Origin: Natronomicrosphaera sp040876735
GTDB taxonomy: Bacteria; Planctomycetota; Phycisphaerae; Phycisphaerales; Phycisphaeraceae
DNA length: 64,000 nt
Assembly: GCA_040876735.1 (NCBI GenBank)
Contig: JBBDPC010000033.1
Location: 62,001-126,000 of the forward strand
Reading direction: 5' to 3'
In this document: piece by piece, positions 34,068-41,678 of the stretch
Layout of the letters: every line of letters begins with the position of its first letter
How positions within the stretch are numbered: position 1 is the stretch's first letter
Notes under the pieces: generated by a model
What the model was told of the DNA's origin: nothing
Database searches by the model: none
Seen by the model: only the letters and a program-made list of their open reading frames with translations
Program-made: the position numbers and the translations under genes

Positions 34068-35239
34068 TTCAGTGTCATCCGCCGTTGACAGACTTCGCGA
34101 AAAAATCCGGCATAGTCGCGGGCAATGGTGGACCAGGTGAACCGCCGCTGCACCAGCGCCCGCCGCGCTTCCACCTCCGCCGGCTCACGCTGCCGCAACG
34201 CCCGCCGCAACGCGTTGGCCACCGCCAGCGCGTCGCCGGCGTCGACGTAAACCGCCTGATCTTCCAGCGTCCAACGCGTCACCGCCCGGTCGTGCGTGAC
34301 GATGGGCAGGCCGCTGGCCAGCGCTTCGATGTACGCATTGGCGGACGGCTCGTCCCGGCTCATGTGCAGGAAGACGTCGGCACAGCGGTACAGATCGGGC
34401 ATGCGTTCGCGCGGCAGGTTGAAGCGGTGGAACCGGCCGGGCATGGCGGCGAAGGCGGTGCGCTCGATCAACTCCCGCTGCGGCCCGTCGCCCGCCACCG
34501 CCAGGTGCAGCCCCGGCACCCGCGCCACCGCCTGCACGCCTTCCAGCACGCGCTTCGAGCGGATCAACGCGCTGACCATCAGCGCCACCGGCCGGTCGGA
34601 CGGCAACCCGAACGCCGCACGTTCGCCCGGCCCGCCGTCCGTCGCCGGCGTGAAGCGCTGCGGGTCGACGCCGTTGGGAATCAGCGCCGCGAACCAGCGG
34701 TCGCGGTTGTGCGCGTGATACTCGGGGTTGGTGCAGACCAGGCCGTCGCAGTGGAAGAGGCGGAACTCCCGCCGACGGTCGCGGCAGGGCCAGTCGCCGT
34801 TTTGCGTGACGAACACGTGCGCCGGTCGTCGGCCGGCGGCGCGGCGAAGGGCCCAGTTGGTATAGGGATAGCTGCACGTCACGGTGACGTCATAGTCGCG
34901 CGGCCGATACACGGCGAGCAGGCCGGGCATGAAGCTCAACTCTTCATAGCCACACTCACTGCGGAACAACGGCGCCCGGGGGAACCGCTCGAAACATTCG
35001 CGCGGCAGGCAGCGCACCCGGCGGTAGCGGTACGGCTCACCGGCGCGAACCGCGCCCGAGCCGATGAGCGTGACGTCGAACCCCGGCAACCGGGCCAGCT
35101 CCCGGCCGATCGACTCGAAGGCCGTCTCCGCCCCGCGCTGCACGCGATGCAGCCCCGGCAACACCAGGGCCACGCGCAACGGCGCATCGTCGGCCGTGCG
35201 GCGGTCGGCGGTGTCGGTGATGGTCGGTTGCAGGGTCAT
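34064..35239 (-). CDS. GT4-family glycosyltransferase
   Basis: The protein is 391 aa from ATG 35239, which overlaps the upstream stop (ATGA); the longer open frame up to 35395 lies inside the neighbour. 'LRVALVLPGLHRVQRGAETAFESIG' is the N-terminal loop with the R-G-A-E acceptor motif. The donor domain has 'ALMVSALIRSKRVLEGVQAVA', 'LHLAVAGDGPQREL' and 'DVFLHMSRDEPSANAYIEALASGLPIV' (E-x7-E type). Retaining sugar transferase of the repeat unit; the sugar is unknown. Confidence 0.92.
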   Translation of the reverse strand: MTLQPTITDTADRRTADDAPLRVALVLPGLHRVQRGAETAFESIGRELARLPGFDVTLIGSGAVRAGEPYRYRRVRCLPRECFERFPRAPLFRSECGYEELSFMPGLLAVYRPRDYDVTVTCSYPYTNWALRRAAGRRPAHVFVTQNGDWPCRDRRREFRLFHCDGLVCTNPEYHAHNRDRWFAALIPNGVDPQRFTPATDGGPGERAAFGLPSDRPVALMVSALIRSKRVLEGVQAVARVPGLHLAVAGDGPQRELIERTAFAAMPGRFHRFNLPRERMPDLYRCADVFLHMSRDEPSANAYIEALASGLPIVTHDRAVTRWTLEDQAVYVDAGDALAVANALRRALRQREPAEVEARRALVQRRFTWSTIARDYAGFFREVCQRRMTLK

Positions 35240-36237
35240 GAGGTCAACGGCTTTCGCAACATCCGCCACAGTTCGGCCGTCTGCGCGTAGCGCGGCGACT
35301 GCGCCCGCCCCCGGCAGCGCAACGCCAGCAACCGCAGCGAGCAGGCGATCAGGTCGACGCTGCGCAGCCACGTCGCCGCCAGCCGGCCGTAGCACTGGCG
35401 CTGCACGAGGTAGCGGGCCTGCCAGAAAGCGGTGTTGCGGCGGCGGTCGTCAATGCGCGCCGGGTCGGACGAGCCGCCGCCGAAGTGGGTGAGGGTGACC
35501 GTCGGGTCATACCAGCATCGCCAGCCGGCGCGGTGGAGGCGGTGGCAGAGTTCGATGTCTTCGCCGTAGAAGAAAAACGTCTCGTCGAGCAGGCCGACCT
35601 GCCGCAACGCTTCGCCGCGCAAAAGCACGAACGCGCCGCCCAGCCAGTCGACGCGGCGCGGCCGCGTGTGATGGTCGGGGGCGAGCCGTTCGAGGTCGGC
35701 CCAGCCGAACAGGCTCGGCCAATGCCACGGTAAACCCAGCGTGGCGGCGGTCTGACGCAACGGCGTGGGGAACGGCCGAGCCATGGTCTGCGGCGAACCG
35801 TCACGACTGAGCAGTCGGCAGGCAAGGGCGCCGACGTCACGGCGGGCGTGCAGCGCGTCCAGGCAGTGGCGCAGCGTGCCGGCGTGCATGAGCGTGTCGC
35901 TGTTAAGTAGCAGCACATCGCGGGCGTTCGGATGGCGGGCAATGCCGCGGTTGTTGCCACCGGCGAAACCGAGATTCTCTTCCAGCACGAGCAGCTCCAC
36001 CCAGTTCTGCCACCTCTCGGCCGCCATCGCCTCGCGCAGCGCCTCGGCCGAGCCGTCGCCCGAGCCGTTGTCCACCACCACCACGCGCACGCGCTCCGGT
36101 AGCGCCCGCACCTCCGACTCAAGTGAGCGCAGACAATCGCACGTCATCGCCGGCGTCCGGTAGTTGACCACGACGATCAGCAGATCGGGTGCGGGTTGTC
36201 GCGTTGTGGCATCCATCGTCTTCACGCTTTCTCTCAT
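35236..36237 (-). CDS. GT2-family glycosyltransferase (rhamnosyltransferase-like)
   Basis: The protein is 333 aa. The ATG at 36237 overlaps the previous stop (ATGA); an internal ATG at 36216 is possible. 'LIVVVNYRTPAMTCDCLRSL', 'RVVVVDNGSGDGSAEAL', 'ENLGFAGGNNRGI' and 'VLLLNSDTLMHAG' are hallmark strands of the rhamnosyl/galactofuranosyl-type GT2 branch. 'GAFVLLRGEALRQVGLLDETFFFYGEDIELC' contains the E-D acceptor motif. No membrane helix. It is an inverting enzyme; rhamnose is only a family-level suggestion. Confidence 0.92.
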   Translation of the reverse strand: MRESVKTMDATTRQPAPDLLIVVVNYRTPAMTCDCLRSLESEVRALPERVRVVVVDNGSGDGSAEALREAMAAERWQNWVELLVLEENLGFAGGNNRGIARHPNARDVLLLNSDTLMHAGTLRHCLDALHARRDVGALACRLLSRDGSPQTMARPFPTPLRQTAATLGLPWHWPSLFGWADLERLAPDHHTRPRRVDWLGGAFVLLRGEALRQVGLLDETFFFYGEDIELCHRLHRAGWRCWYDPTVTLTHFGGGSSDPARIDDRRRNTAFWQARYLVQRQCYGRLAATWLRSVDLIACSLRLLALRCRGRAQSPRYAQTAELWRMLRKPLTS

Positions 36238-37208
36238 GCGTCCGGCCAGAGCGCCTGCAACGGCGAGTCGGCGAGCACGTCGTCGATCATCCGCTGATGC
36301 TCGGCCGAGAGACGGTCGCGCCACGCCTGCGCGATCGCGGTCGAGCGCGACGCCGAGGCGCCTTCGCGCACCGCCTGCTCCACCGTTGCCGACCACGCCA
36401 ACCCGCACGCTTCGTACAGGCGGCGCGTCTGCTCGAACGGCTGCATCGCCAGGCGTTCGTAGACCACCAGGTGATAGTTCGGCCGGCCGTCGCCCGTGCG
36501 GTGGATCATCTCGGCGGCGTAGCGCCAGAACCACAGCTCCGCCGCCTCGGCCGACATCGCCTCGACGTCGCCGAACCGCCCGGCCCACTCGCGGTCCACC
36601 TCGGCGATCTGCCGCAGCCGCTCGCGGTTCCGGCCGGTCACCGCGTCGCGGTCATGCCCGGCAAGCCAGCGGTTGAGGTACGAGTTGAGAAAGCCGCCAG
36701 GATGCCGAATGATGTGCACGACCGTCGCCTTCGGACGCTGCGTCAACGCCCAACATGCCCAGCCCGGCGCCTGATTGAGCTTCAGCACCGCAACCGCTTC
36801 GGCCAGCACCGCCGGCCGCGCCCACCACCGCGGCGCCGGCCACTCCGCCTCCGCCAGCGCCGGCTGCGCCACGCTCGCCACGCGGCGCAGCTTCGGCCCC
36901 TTCATCATCCGGTCCAGCCCCAGCGACCGCGCCCAGCCGTGCACGTGCGTCTTCGCCTCCGGCAGCCGGTGATCGCGCAAACCAACCCGCCCCGCCGACC
37001 ACGCCACCGCCTCGTCCCACTGCGCCCCCACCGCCGCGTCGTACGGCCGACACACCCATGGCGACGGCAGCCGCGCCCACGGCTCGCCCCCCAACTCGTT
37101 CGGCTCATTCCGGCAATGCGTCTCCGAACTGCGATCGAGCAGACTCAACAGCCAGTTCGTGCCCGATCGGCCGTGGCCGACGATGAGTATGTATGGCATC
37201 TGGTTCAT
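36234..37208 (-). CDS. PAPS-dependent sulfotransferase
   Basis: The protein is 324 aa from ATG 37208 (ATGA overlap). The 5'-phosphosulfate loop is 'ILIVGHGRSGTNWLLSLL' and the 3'-phosphate-binding strand 'VVHIIRHPGGFLNSYLNRW' (R-H-P-x-x-x-x-x-S). These are the two conserved PAPS motifs. The remainder is variable, as usual for carbohydrate sulfotransferases. Placed between two glycosyltransferase genes of one transcript, it probably sulfates a sugar of the polymer, a modification common in marine planctomycete polysaccharides. PAPS synthesis genes are not in the window. Confidence 0.9.
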   Translation of the reverse strand: MNQMPYILIVGHGRSGTNWLLSLLDRSSETHCRNEPNELGGEPWARLPSPWVCRPYDAAVGAQWDEAVAWSAGRVGLRDHRLPEAKTHVHGWARSLGLDRMMKGPKLRRVASVAQPALAEAEWPAPRWWARPAVLAEAVAVLKLNQAPGWACWALTQRPKATVVHIIRHPGGFLNSYLNRWLAGHDRDAVTGRNRERLRQIAEVDREWAGRFGDVEAMSAEAAELWFWRYAAEMIHRTGDGRPNYHLVVYERLAMQPFEQTRRLYEACGLAWSATVEQAVREGASASRSTAIAQAWRDRLSAEHQRMIDDVLADSPLQALWPDA

Positions 37209-38494
37209 GAGTTGTCTTCCACCACGGCGTTCCCCGTCGCGTCCGCCTTCCACGGCTCAACCGACGGCGCCGGTGCCGGCACGCGCTCCGCAAACGCCTC
37301 GCGCAACACCCGCTCCAGCACCGCCCCCCAACTGTGCTGCCCGTCGAAAAACCGATCCGCCGCCGCCCGCGTCCCCGCCAGGTAGCGCTCGTACGTCGCC
37401 GCGTCATCCGCCAGCGTTTCGATCGCCTCGCGGTACTGCTCCACCGCGTCCGGATCGACCAGCCAGACCGCCTCCGGCGCTTCACGCGTCGAAGGACACA
37501 CCGACGAACTCACCACCGGCCGGCCCGCCAGCACCGCTTCCACCACCACCTGGTTGAACCCTTCGTGCAACTCCGATCGCGTCGGCACGACCACCGCATG
37601 CGCCGCGGCGAACATCTGCCGCATCTCCGCACGTCCGCAGTGCCCGTGGCAGCGGAACCGTTCGCCGAGGTGCATCGCCGCCGCCTTCTCGCGCAGCGCC
37701 GCCAGTTGCGAACCGTCGCCGCAGAGGTCGAGGCGGATGTCGTCCCGCCCGGCGTCGCGCCAGTGGCGGGCGATGGCGAGCAGGTCGTCCACGCCCTTCG
37801 ACGTTTCGATCCGCCCGGCATAGAGCACGCGAAACGGCCGGCGCGACCAGACCGGCGTCGCCAGGTCGGCGAACGCCTCGCTGCGGTAGAGCGGGTTGAA
37901 CCGCACGATCGGCCGGGCCGCCCCGCCGGTGAGCCGACGCACCTGGCCGGCAATGTCCTCCGAGGCGACCATCACCGCCAGACAGCGGTCGCGGAACAAC
38001 CCCCGGCTGAGCGAGAGCACGGCGTTGTGGATCACCCCCGGCGACCGGTGGCCGGGCCAGAGCTTGCCATGCAGTGCCGGCACGACCGCGATGCCCGTGC
38101 GCGTCAACAGGCTCAGCACGAACCAGTGGGCGTAGCGCGTGGAGACGACCACGTCGGCGCGGAACCGCCAGGCACTGACGAGCAGGCGCAGGCTGTACCA
38201 GAAGATGCCTGCGTGATGCAGTGGGCCGCGGCGGTCGAACAGCGGGATCGGGCGGTAGTCGATGCGGACGTCGTCGTCGACGAAGGTGCGCTTCGGGCCG
38301 CGCGGGCTGATGAGCCAGGCACGGGCGTCGAGACGTTGGCAGAGGTCGTGGAACTGGTGCGTGTAGGCGACGTTCATCTGCGTCGGGTCGTCATCGCCCG
38401 CCCGCCAGTGCTGGTAGGTGGGGATCAGCTCGCCGGGCCCGGTGGCGTAGAGGATGCGCAGCGGGCGCGGGTTGGTGGGGGTGGGGGTGGTCAT
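37205..38494 (-). CDS. GT4-family glycosyltransferase
   Basis: The protein is 429 aa from ATG 38494 (a TTG at 38515 is the alternative; it would overlap the upstream gene). 'LRILYATGPGELIPTYQHW' begins the acceptor domain. 'FRVLYAGRIETSKGVDDLLAIA', 'LDLCGDGSQL' and 'AVVVPTRSELHEGFNQVVVEAVLAGRPVVS' (E-x7-E) mark the donor domain. Retaining GT-B enzyme of the polymer pathway. It is the first gene of the chain of 4-base overlaps running down to 30.8 kb. Confidence 0.92.
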   Translation of the reverse strand: MTTPTPTNPRPLRILYATGPGELIPTYQHWRAGDDDPTQMNVAYTHQFHDLCQRLDARAWLISPRGPKRTFVDDDVRIDYRPIPLFDRRGPLHHAGIFWYSLRLLVSAWRFRADVVVSTRYAHWFVLSLLTRTGIAVVPALHGKLWPGHRSPGVIHNAVLSLSRGLFRDRCLAVMVASEDIAGQVRRLTGGAARPIVRFNPLYRSEAFADLATPVWSRRPFRVLYAGRIETSKGVDDLLAIARHWRDAGRDDIRLDLCGDGSQLAALREKAAAMHLGERFRCHGHCGRAEMRQMFAAAHAVVVPTRSELHEGFNQVVVEAVLAGRPVVSSSVCPSTREAPEAVWLVDPDAVEQYREAIETLADDAATYERYLAGTRAAADRFFDGQHSWGAVLERVLREAFAERVPAPAPSVEPWKADATGNAVVEDNS

Positions 38495-38504
38495 GGTGGG
38501 AGCG

Positions 38505-39860
38505 CTAAACCGCAAGCGGCTGCGGGGCGGGGGCGGGTCGGCGTTGGGTGGCCTGGATGTAGAGGCCGGTGATCGTGCCGACCATGAGCATGAACATCGG
38601 GTTGAGCATGGCGTTGAACATGCTGTCGATGGCGAAGAGGATCGCCCCGAGGCTGAGGCAGGCGACCGGCGCGCCCAGCGGATGGCCCAGCACCGGCCGG
38701 GGCAGCCGGCGGAACAGCAGCACGGGCGGCAGCAGCATCACCGTGAGGTAGGTCGCCAGCCCCACCAGGCCGAAGTGGCCGAACGCGAGAATCCACATGC
38801 TCTCGGCCACCGGCATTTCGTGCGGTTCGAGGCCTGGCCGAACCTGCCGGGCATAGTTCCACCCGCGCCAGCCGAAGATCGGCGCTTCATACGCCCGGCC
38901 CATCAGCGCCTCTTCGTTTTCAATGCGGAAGTTCAGCGAGTCGGCGCGATCCGGGCCGGCGATCACCTCCGCCGCGGCGACCATGTGTTGCGGCAACTGC
39001 GTCTGCCCGAGGCGGGAAAAGACGTAGATCGGCGGGATCAGCGCCAGCGCGATCAACGGCGCCACCAGTCGCGTGCGCTCCGACACCAGCAGCGCCGCCC
39101 CGCCGATCACCAGCAGCCCCACCGCCCCGGTCGACCGCGCCAGCAGCGTCGTCAGCAGCAGCACCACCACCCAGACGCCCATCGGCACGCCGAGCAGACG
39201 GCGCACCGCCCCGCTGTGCCACAGCCCCAACGCCATCAGCGACGCGGTGGCCATGAACATCGCCACCATCAGCCCGTGCGTCATGAACACCATCGGCCGA
39301 TAGCCGCCGAAGCGCAGCGTCTGGCGGAAGTCGTGCTGGTGAAAGCCGTAGAAGATGTTGTGCAACTGCGGGCTGAAGCGCATCTCGTAGAGGCACAGCG
39401 GCACGTAGATGAGCCCGGCGATGACGATGGCGGTGGCGAGCAGGCGCACGTTGCCCGGCTCGCTGAAATACGCTCGGCCGAGCCAGTAAGGCAGCCCCCA
39501 CAACACCAGGTGATCGAAGATGCCCGACGCCCCGTCGTAGATGCCCGTGCCCACCGAAATCGCCGACGCCATCGGCAACAGCACCACCCAGACCGCCATC
39601 GGCAGGTCCAGCCAGTGCGGCCGCACATCGAGCAGCCGGCCAAGCTCGCCCCGCAATGCCAGCCCCCCCAGAATGCCCACCGCAATGGCGGCGGTCTTGT
39701 TGTACGTCGGCGCGCCCTGAAAATCGATGCCCGCCATCGGCAGAAACATCCACCCGCCCAGGAACGTGCTGAGCATGGCGACGCGCACCGGCAGCCAGAG
39801 GAACGAAGCCGCCCCGAGGACCGGCCAGGCGAAGAGCGCGATGTAAGCCAGTTGTTGCAT
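38505..39860 (-). CDS. O-antigen ligase/Wzy-like polymerase
   Basis: The protein is 451 aa with about ten to twelve membrane helices across its whole length, and one larger loop of about 70 residues ('SRLGQTQLPQHMVAAAEVI...WRGWNYARQVRPGLEPHEMP') near 300-365. That loop, with 'PIFGWRGWNYA' preceding 'VAESMWILAFGHFGLVGL', is the typical O-antigen polymerase/ligase pattern (G-x-G-...H-N/H-E-x). It probably polymerises repeat units on the outer face of the inner membrane. It lies 15 bases after the flippase gene end, so they are likely one transcript. Confidence 0.85.
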   Translation of the reverse strand: MQQLAYIALFAWPVLGAASFLWLPVRVAMLSTFLGGWMFLPMAGIDFQGAPTYNKTAAIAVGILGGLALRGELGRLLDVRPHWLDLPMAVWVVLLPMASAISVGTGIYDGASGIFDHLVLWGLPYWLGRAYFSEPGNVRLLATAIVIAGLIYVPLCLYEMRFSPQLHNIFYGFHQHDFRQTLRFGGYRPMVFMTHGLMVAMFMATASLMALGLWHSGAVRRLLGVPMGVWVVVLLLTTLLARSTGAVGLLVIGGAALLVSERTRLVAPLIALALIPPIYVFSRLGQTQLPQHMVAAAEVIAGPDRADSLNFRIENEEALMGRAYEAPIFGWRGWNYARQVRPGLEPHEMPVAESMWILAFGHFGLVGLATYLTVMLLPPVLLFRRLPRPVLGHPLGAPVACLSLGAILFAIDSMFNAMLNPMFMLMVGTITGLYIQATQRRPAPAPQPLAV

Positions 39861-39875
39861 GGAACGTCAGACGCG

Positions 39876-41243
39876 CTAGATCAACAGTGCGACGATCGAA
39901 AACCCACCACACACCGCCAGGGCCGGCAGGTCAAGCTTCGGCTGCCAGAACCCGCGGCTGGCGGCGAGGCCGGCGACGATCGGGTAGTGCAGCCACGGCG
40001 CCACCGCCAGGCCGGCGACGAAGCCCAGTTCCGCCGTGACGCCGAAGCGGTCGGCCATGGCATAGCCGGCGAGTGCAGCGCCAACGGTGAGCACCAGCCG
40101 GGAGGCGACGCAGAGCATGTGGCGGAAGCTGTCGCCCAGGGCCAGGAACGCGTGCAGGTAAGTCAGCGTGAGCACCCGGGCGAGGGAGGCGATGATCATC
40201 AGGCGAAGGATCCAGCCCACGTCGCCGTAGGCCGACGGATAAAGCCAGACCGCGATCGGCGGCCCGGCGATCAGCAGCAGCAATTGCCCGCCGTTGCCCG
40301 GCAGGATCAGCGCCAGCCGCACCTGCGTGAGCTTTTCCCGAAACTGCGTCGCGTCGCGCCGGTACAGCTCCGCCATGGCGGGGAAGCCGACGGTGTTGCC
40401 CAGCCGCATCACCAGCAGCGGCGCGAGTTCGCTGATTTGCACGGCGATCCAGAACACGCCCAGCAGGCCCGGCGAGAAGAGGCCGCCGAGCAACAGCTTG
40501 TCGCTCTGCTTCGCCAGGAAGGTGATCAGCGTGCCCAGGAAGATCCACCGGCCGAAGCGGAACAATTCGTGCACGGCCGCGCGGTCCCACGCCAGGCGAT
40601 GACGCGTCGCGGTGGGCAGCAGGTAGCTGCCGAGACTGCGGGTCGCTTCGCTGGCGATGGCGCCGGCGACCAGCGCCCAGACGCTCGGGTGCACCAGCGC
40701 CCAGCCGACCATCACCGTCACGCCCACCGCCTGCGCGGTGAGGCGCAGCTTCGAGATCGCCTGCATCTGAAGCCGGCGGTTGAGCACGTAGAGGCTGGTC
40801 GAGCCCATCCCCATGGTGACGGCCGTGATGGCGGCCACGGGCAGCAGGTAGCGCAGTTCGTATTCCCACACCAGCGCCACCGGCCAGGCGAGTGCACAGG
40901 CGGCGAGCCAGAGCAGGACGCCGCGGACGATCTGGATGGTCCATGCGGTGTTGAGGAATCGCGGGTCTTCGCCGCGCTCGCTGCGGATGATGCTCGGCGC
41001 CAGGCCGACGTCGGAGAACATCTGCAACCCCTGGACGAAGACGTTGACCAGGGCCATGAGCCCGAACGCCTCGGGCACGAGCAGGTAGGCCAGGACGAGG
41101 TTGCCGACGAAGCGCAGCGCCTGCCCGAGCGTGTATTCGGCGGTGATCCAGCCGCCGCCCGCCAACGTCCGGGCCTTGAGACCGGGTGAGGGCGCGGCGA
41201 CAGCGGCCGCGGGTCGCGGTTGATCGGAGGCGGTGGAGGCCAT
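39876..41243 (-). CDS. Wzx-like oligosaccharide flippase
   Basis: The protein is 455 aa with 12-14 predicted membrane helices. The pattern 'GGGWITAEYTLGQALRFVGNLVLAYLLVPEAFGLMALV' at the N-terminus and 'FGRWIFLGTLITFLAKQSDKLLLGGLFSPGLLGVF' in the middle is that of the MOP-superfamily polysaccharide transport proteins (RfbX/Wzx/TuaB branch). It moves the lipid-linked repeat unit across the inner membrane. First gene at the right end of the minus-strand polysaccharide run; upstream lies the repeat-rich gap that probably contains its promoter. Confidence 0.92.
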   Translation of the reverse strand: MASTASDQPRPAAAVAAPSPGLKARTLAGGGWITAEYTLGQALRFVGNLVLAYLLVPEAFGLMALVNVFVQGLQMFSDVGLAPSIIRSERGEDPRFLNTAWTIQIVRGVLLWLAACALAWPVALVWEYELRYLLPVAAITAVTMGMGSTSLYVLNRRLQMQAISKLRLTAQAVGVTVMVGWALVHPSVWALVAGAIASEATRSLGSYLLPTATRHRLAWDRAAVHELFRFGRWIFLGTLITFLAKQSDKLLLGGLFSPGLLGVFWIAVQISELAPLLVMRLGNTVGFPAMAELYRRDATQFREKLTQVRLALILPGNGGQLLLLIAGPPIAVWLYPSAYGDVGWILRLMIIASLARVLTLTYLHAFLALGDSFRHMLCVASRLVLTVGAALAGYAMADRFGVTAELGFVAGLAVAPWLHYPIVAGLAASRGFWQPKLDLPALAVCGGFSIVALLI

Positions 41244-41252
41244 GCATGTGTC

Positions 41253-41308
41253 GGGGATCGGGGATCGGGGATCGGGGATCGGGGATCGGGGATCGGGGAT
41301 CGGGGATC
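41253..41308. repeat. Eight tandem copies of GGGGATC
   Basis: A perfect 7-base tandem repeat (56 bases) 10 bases upstream of the flippase ATG on the plus strand side. The runs of four G separated by three bases can fold into G-quadruplexes on the plus strand. Copy number is likely variable. It sits where the flippase ribosome site and leader would be on the minus strand. Confidence 0.9.
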
Positions 41309-41678
41309 GGAAAGAATTTTATAAGCCGAGGGCTGAGTCCGCGAAGCCCTGGATCAGGGTGATCGATGAATCGGTGATCGATGATCTGTGATCTGTAATC
41401 GTTCGGTCACCGGGGCCGTCCGGCGCGATCTGACATCATCGATTATCGATTACACATCATACATTCTCCTCATCCCGCTCTTCGCTCGCGGACTCGCTCA
41501 GAGGCGGGCGTTGGGACATCCGATTTCTGACTTCTGACCCTCTGACTTCTGACCTGCGAGGAGCGGGGGGAAGGGAGCTGGCGACGGATGGCGGCACGCT
41601 CGGCATGCGGTCATTCGATGTCGCCGGTCCCCTCCCCCGGCTCCTCGCGTGGAGCCGGGGGACTGACGGGTGGGTGAA
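41309..41678. repeat. Repeat-rich gap without genes
   Basis: Degenerate GATCGATG-like repeats (about 41350-41460) are followed at 41471-41557 by a segment (CCCGCTCTTCG...CAGAGGCGGGCG...TCTGACTTCTGACC) that matches the right arm of the inverted-repeat element at 56062-56223. The last bases (41625-41665) carry CCCCTCCCCCGG and its complement GGAGCCGGGGG, similar to the ends of the 17163/24464 family. No gene is seen. Confidence 0.6.

Noticed and set aside
38454..41189. 911-residue plus-strand open frame opposite the flippase and polymerase genes.
   Set aside because: Arg/Gln/His-rich shadow; the minus strand has clear membrane proteins.
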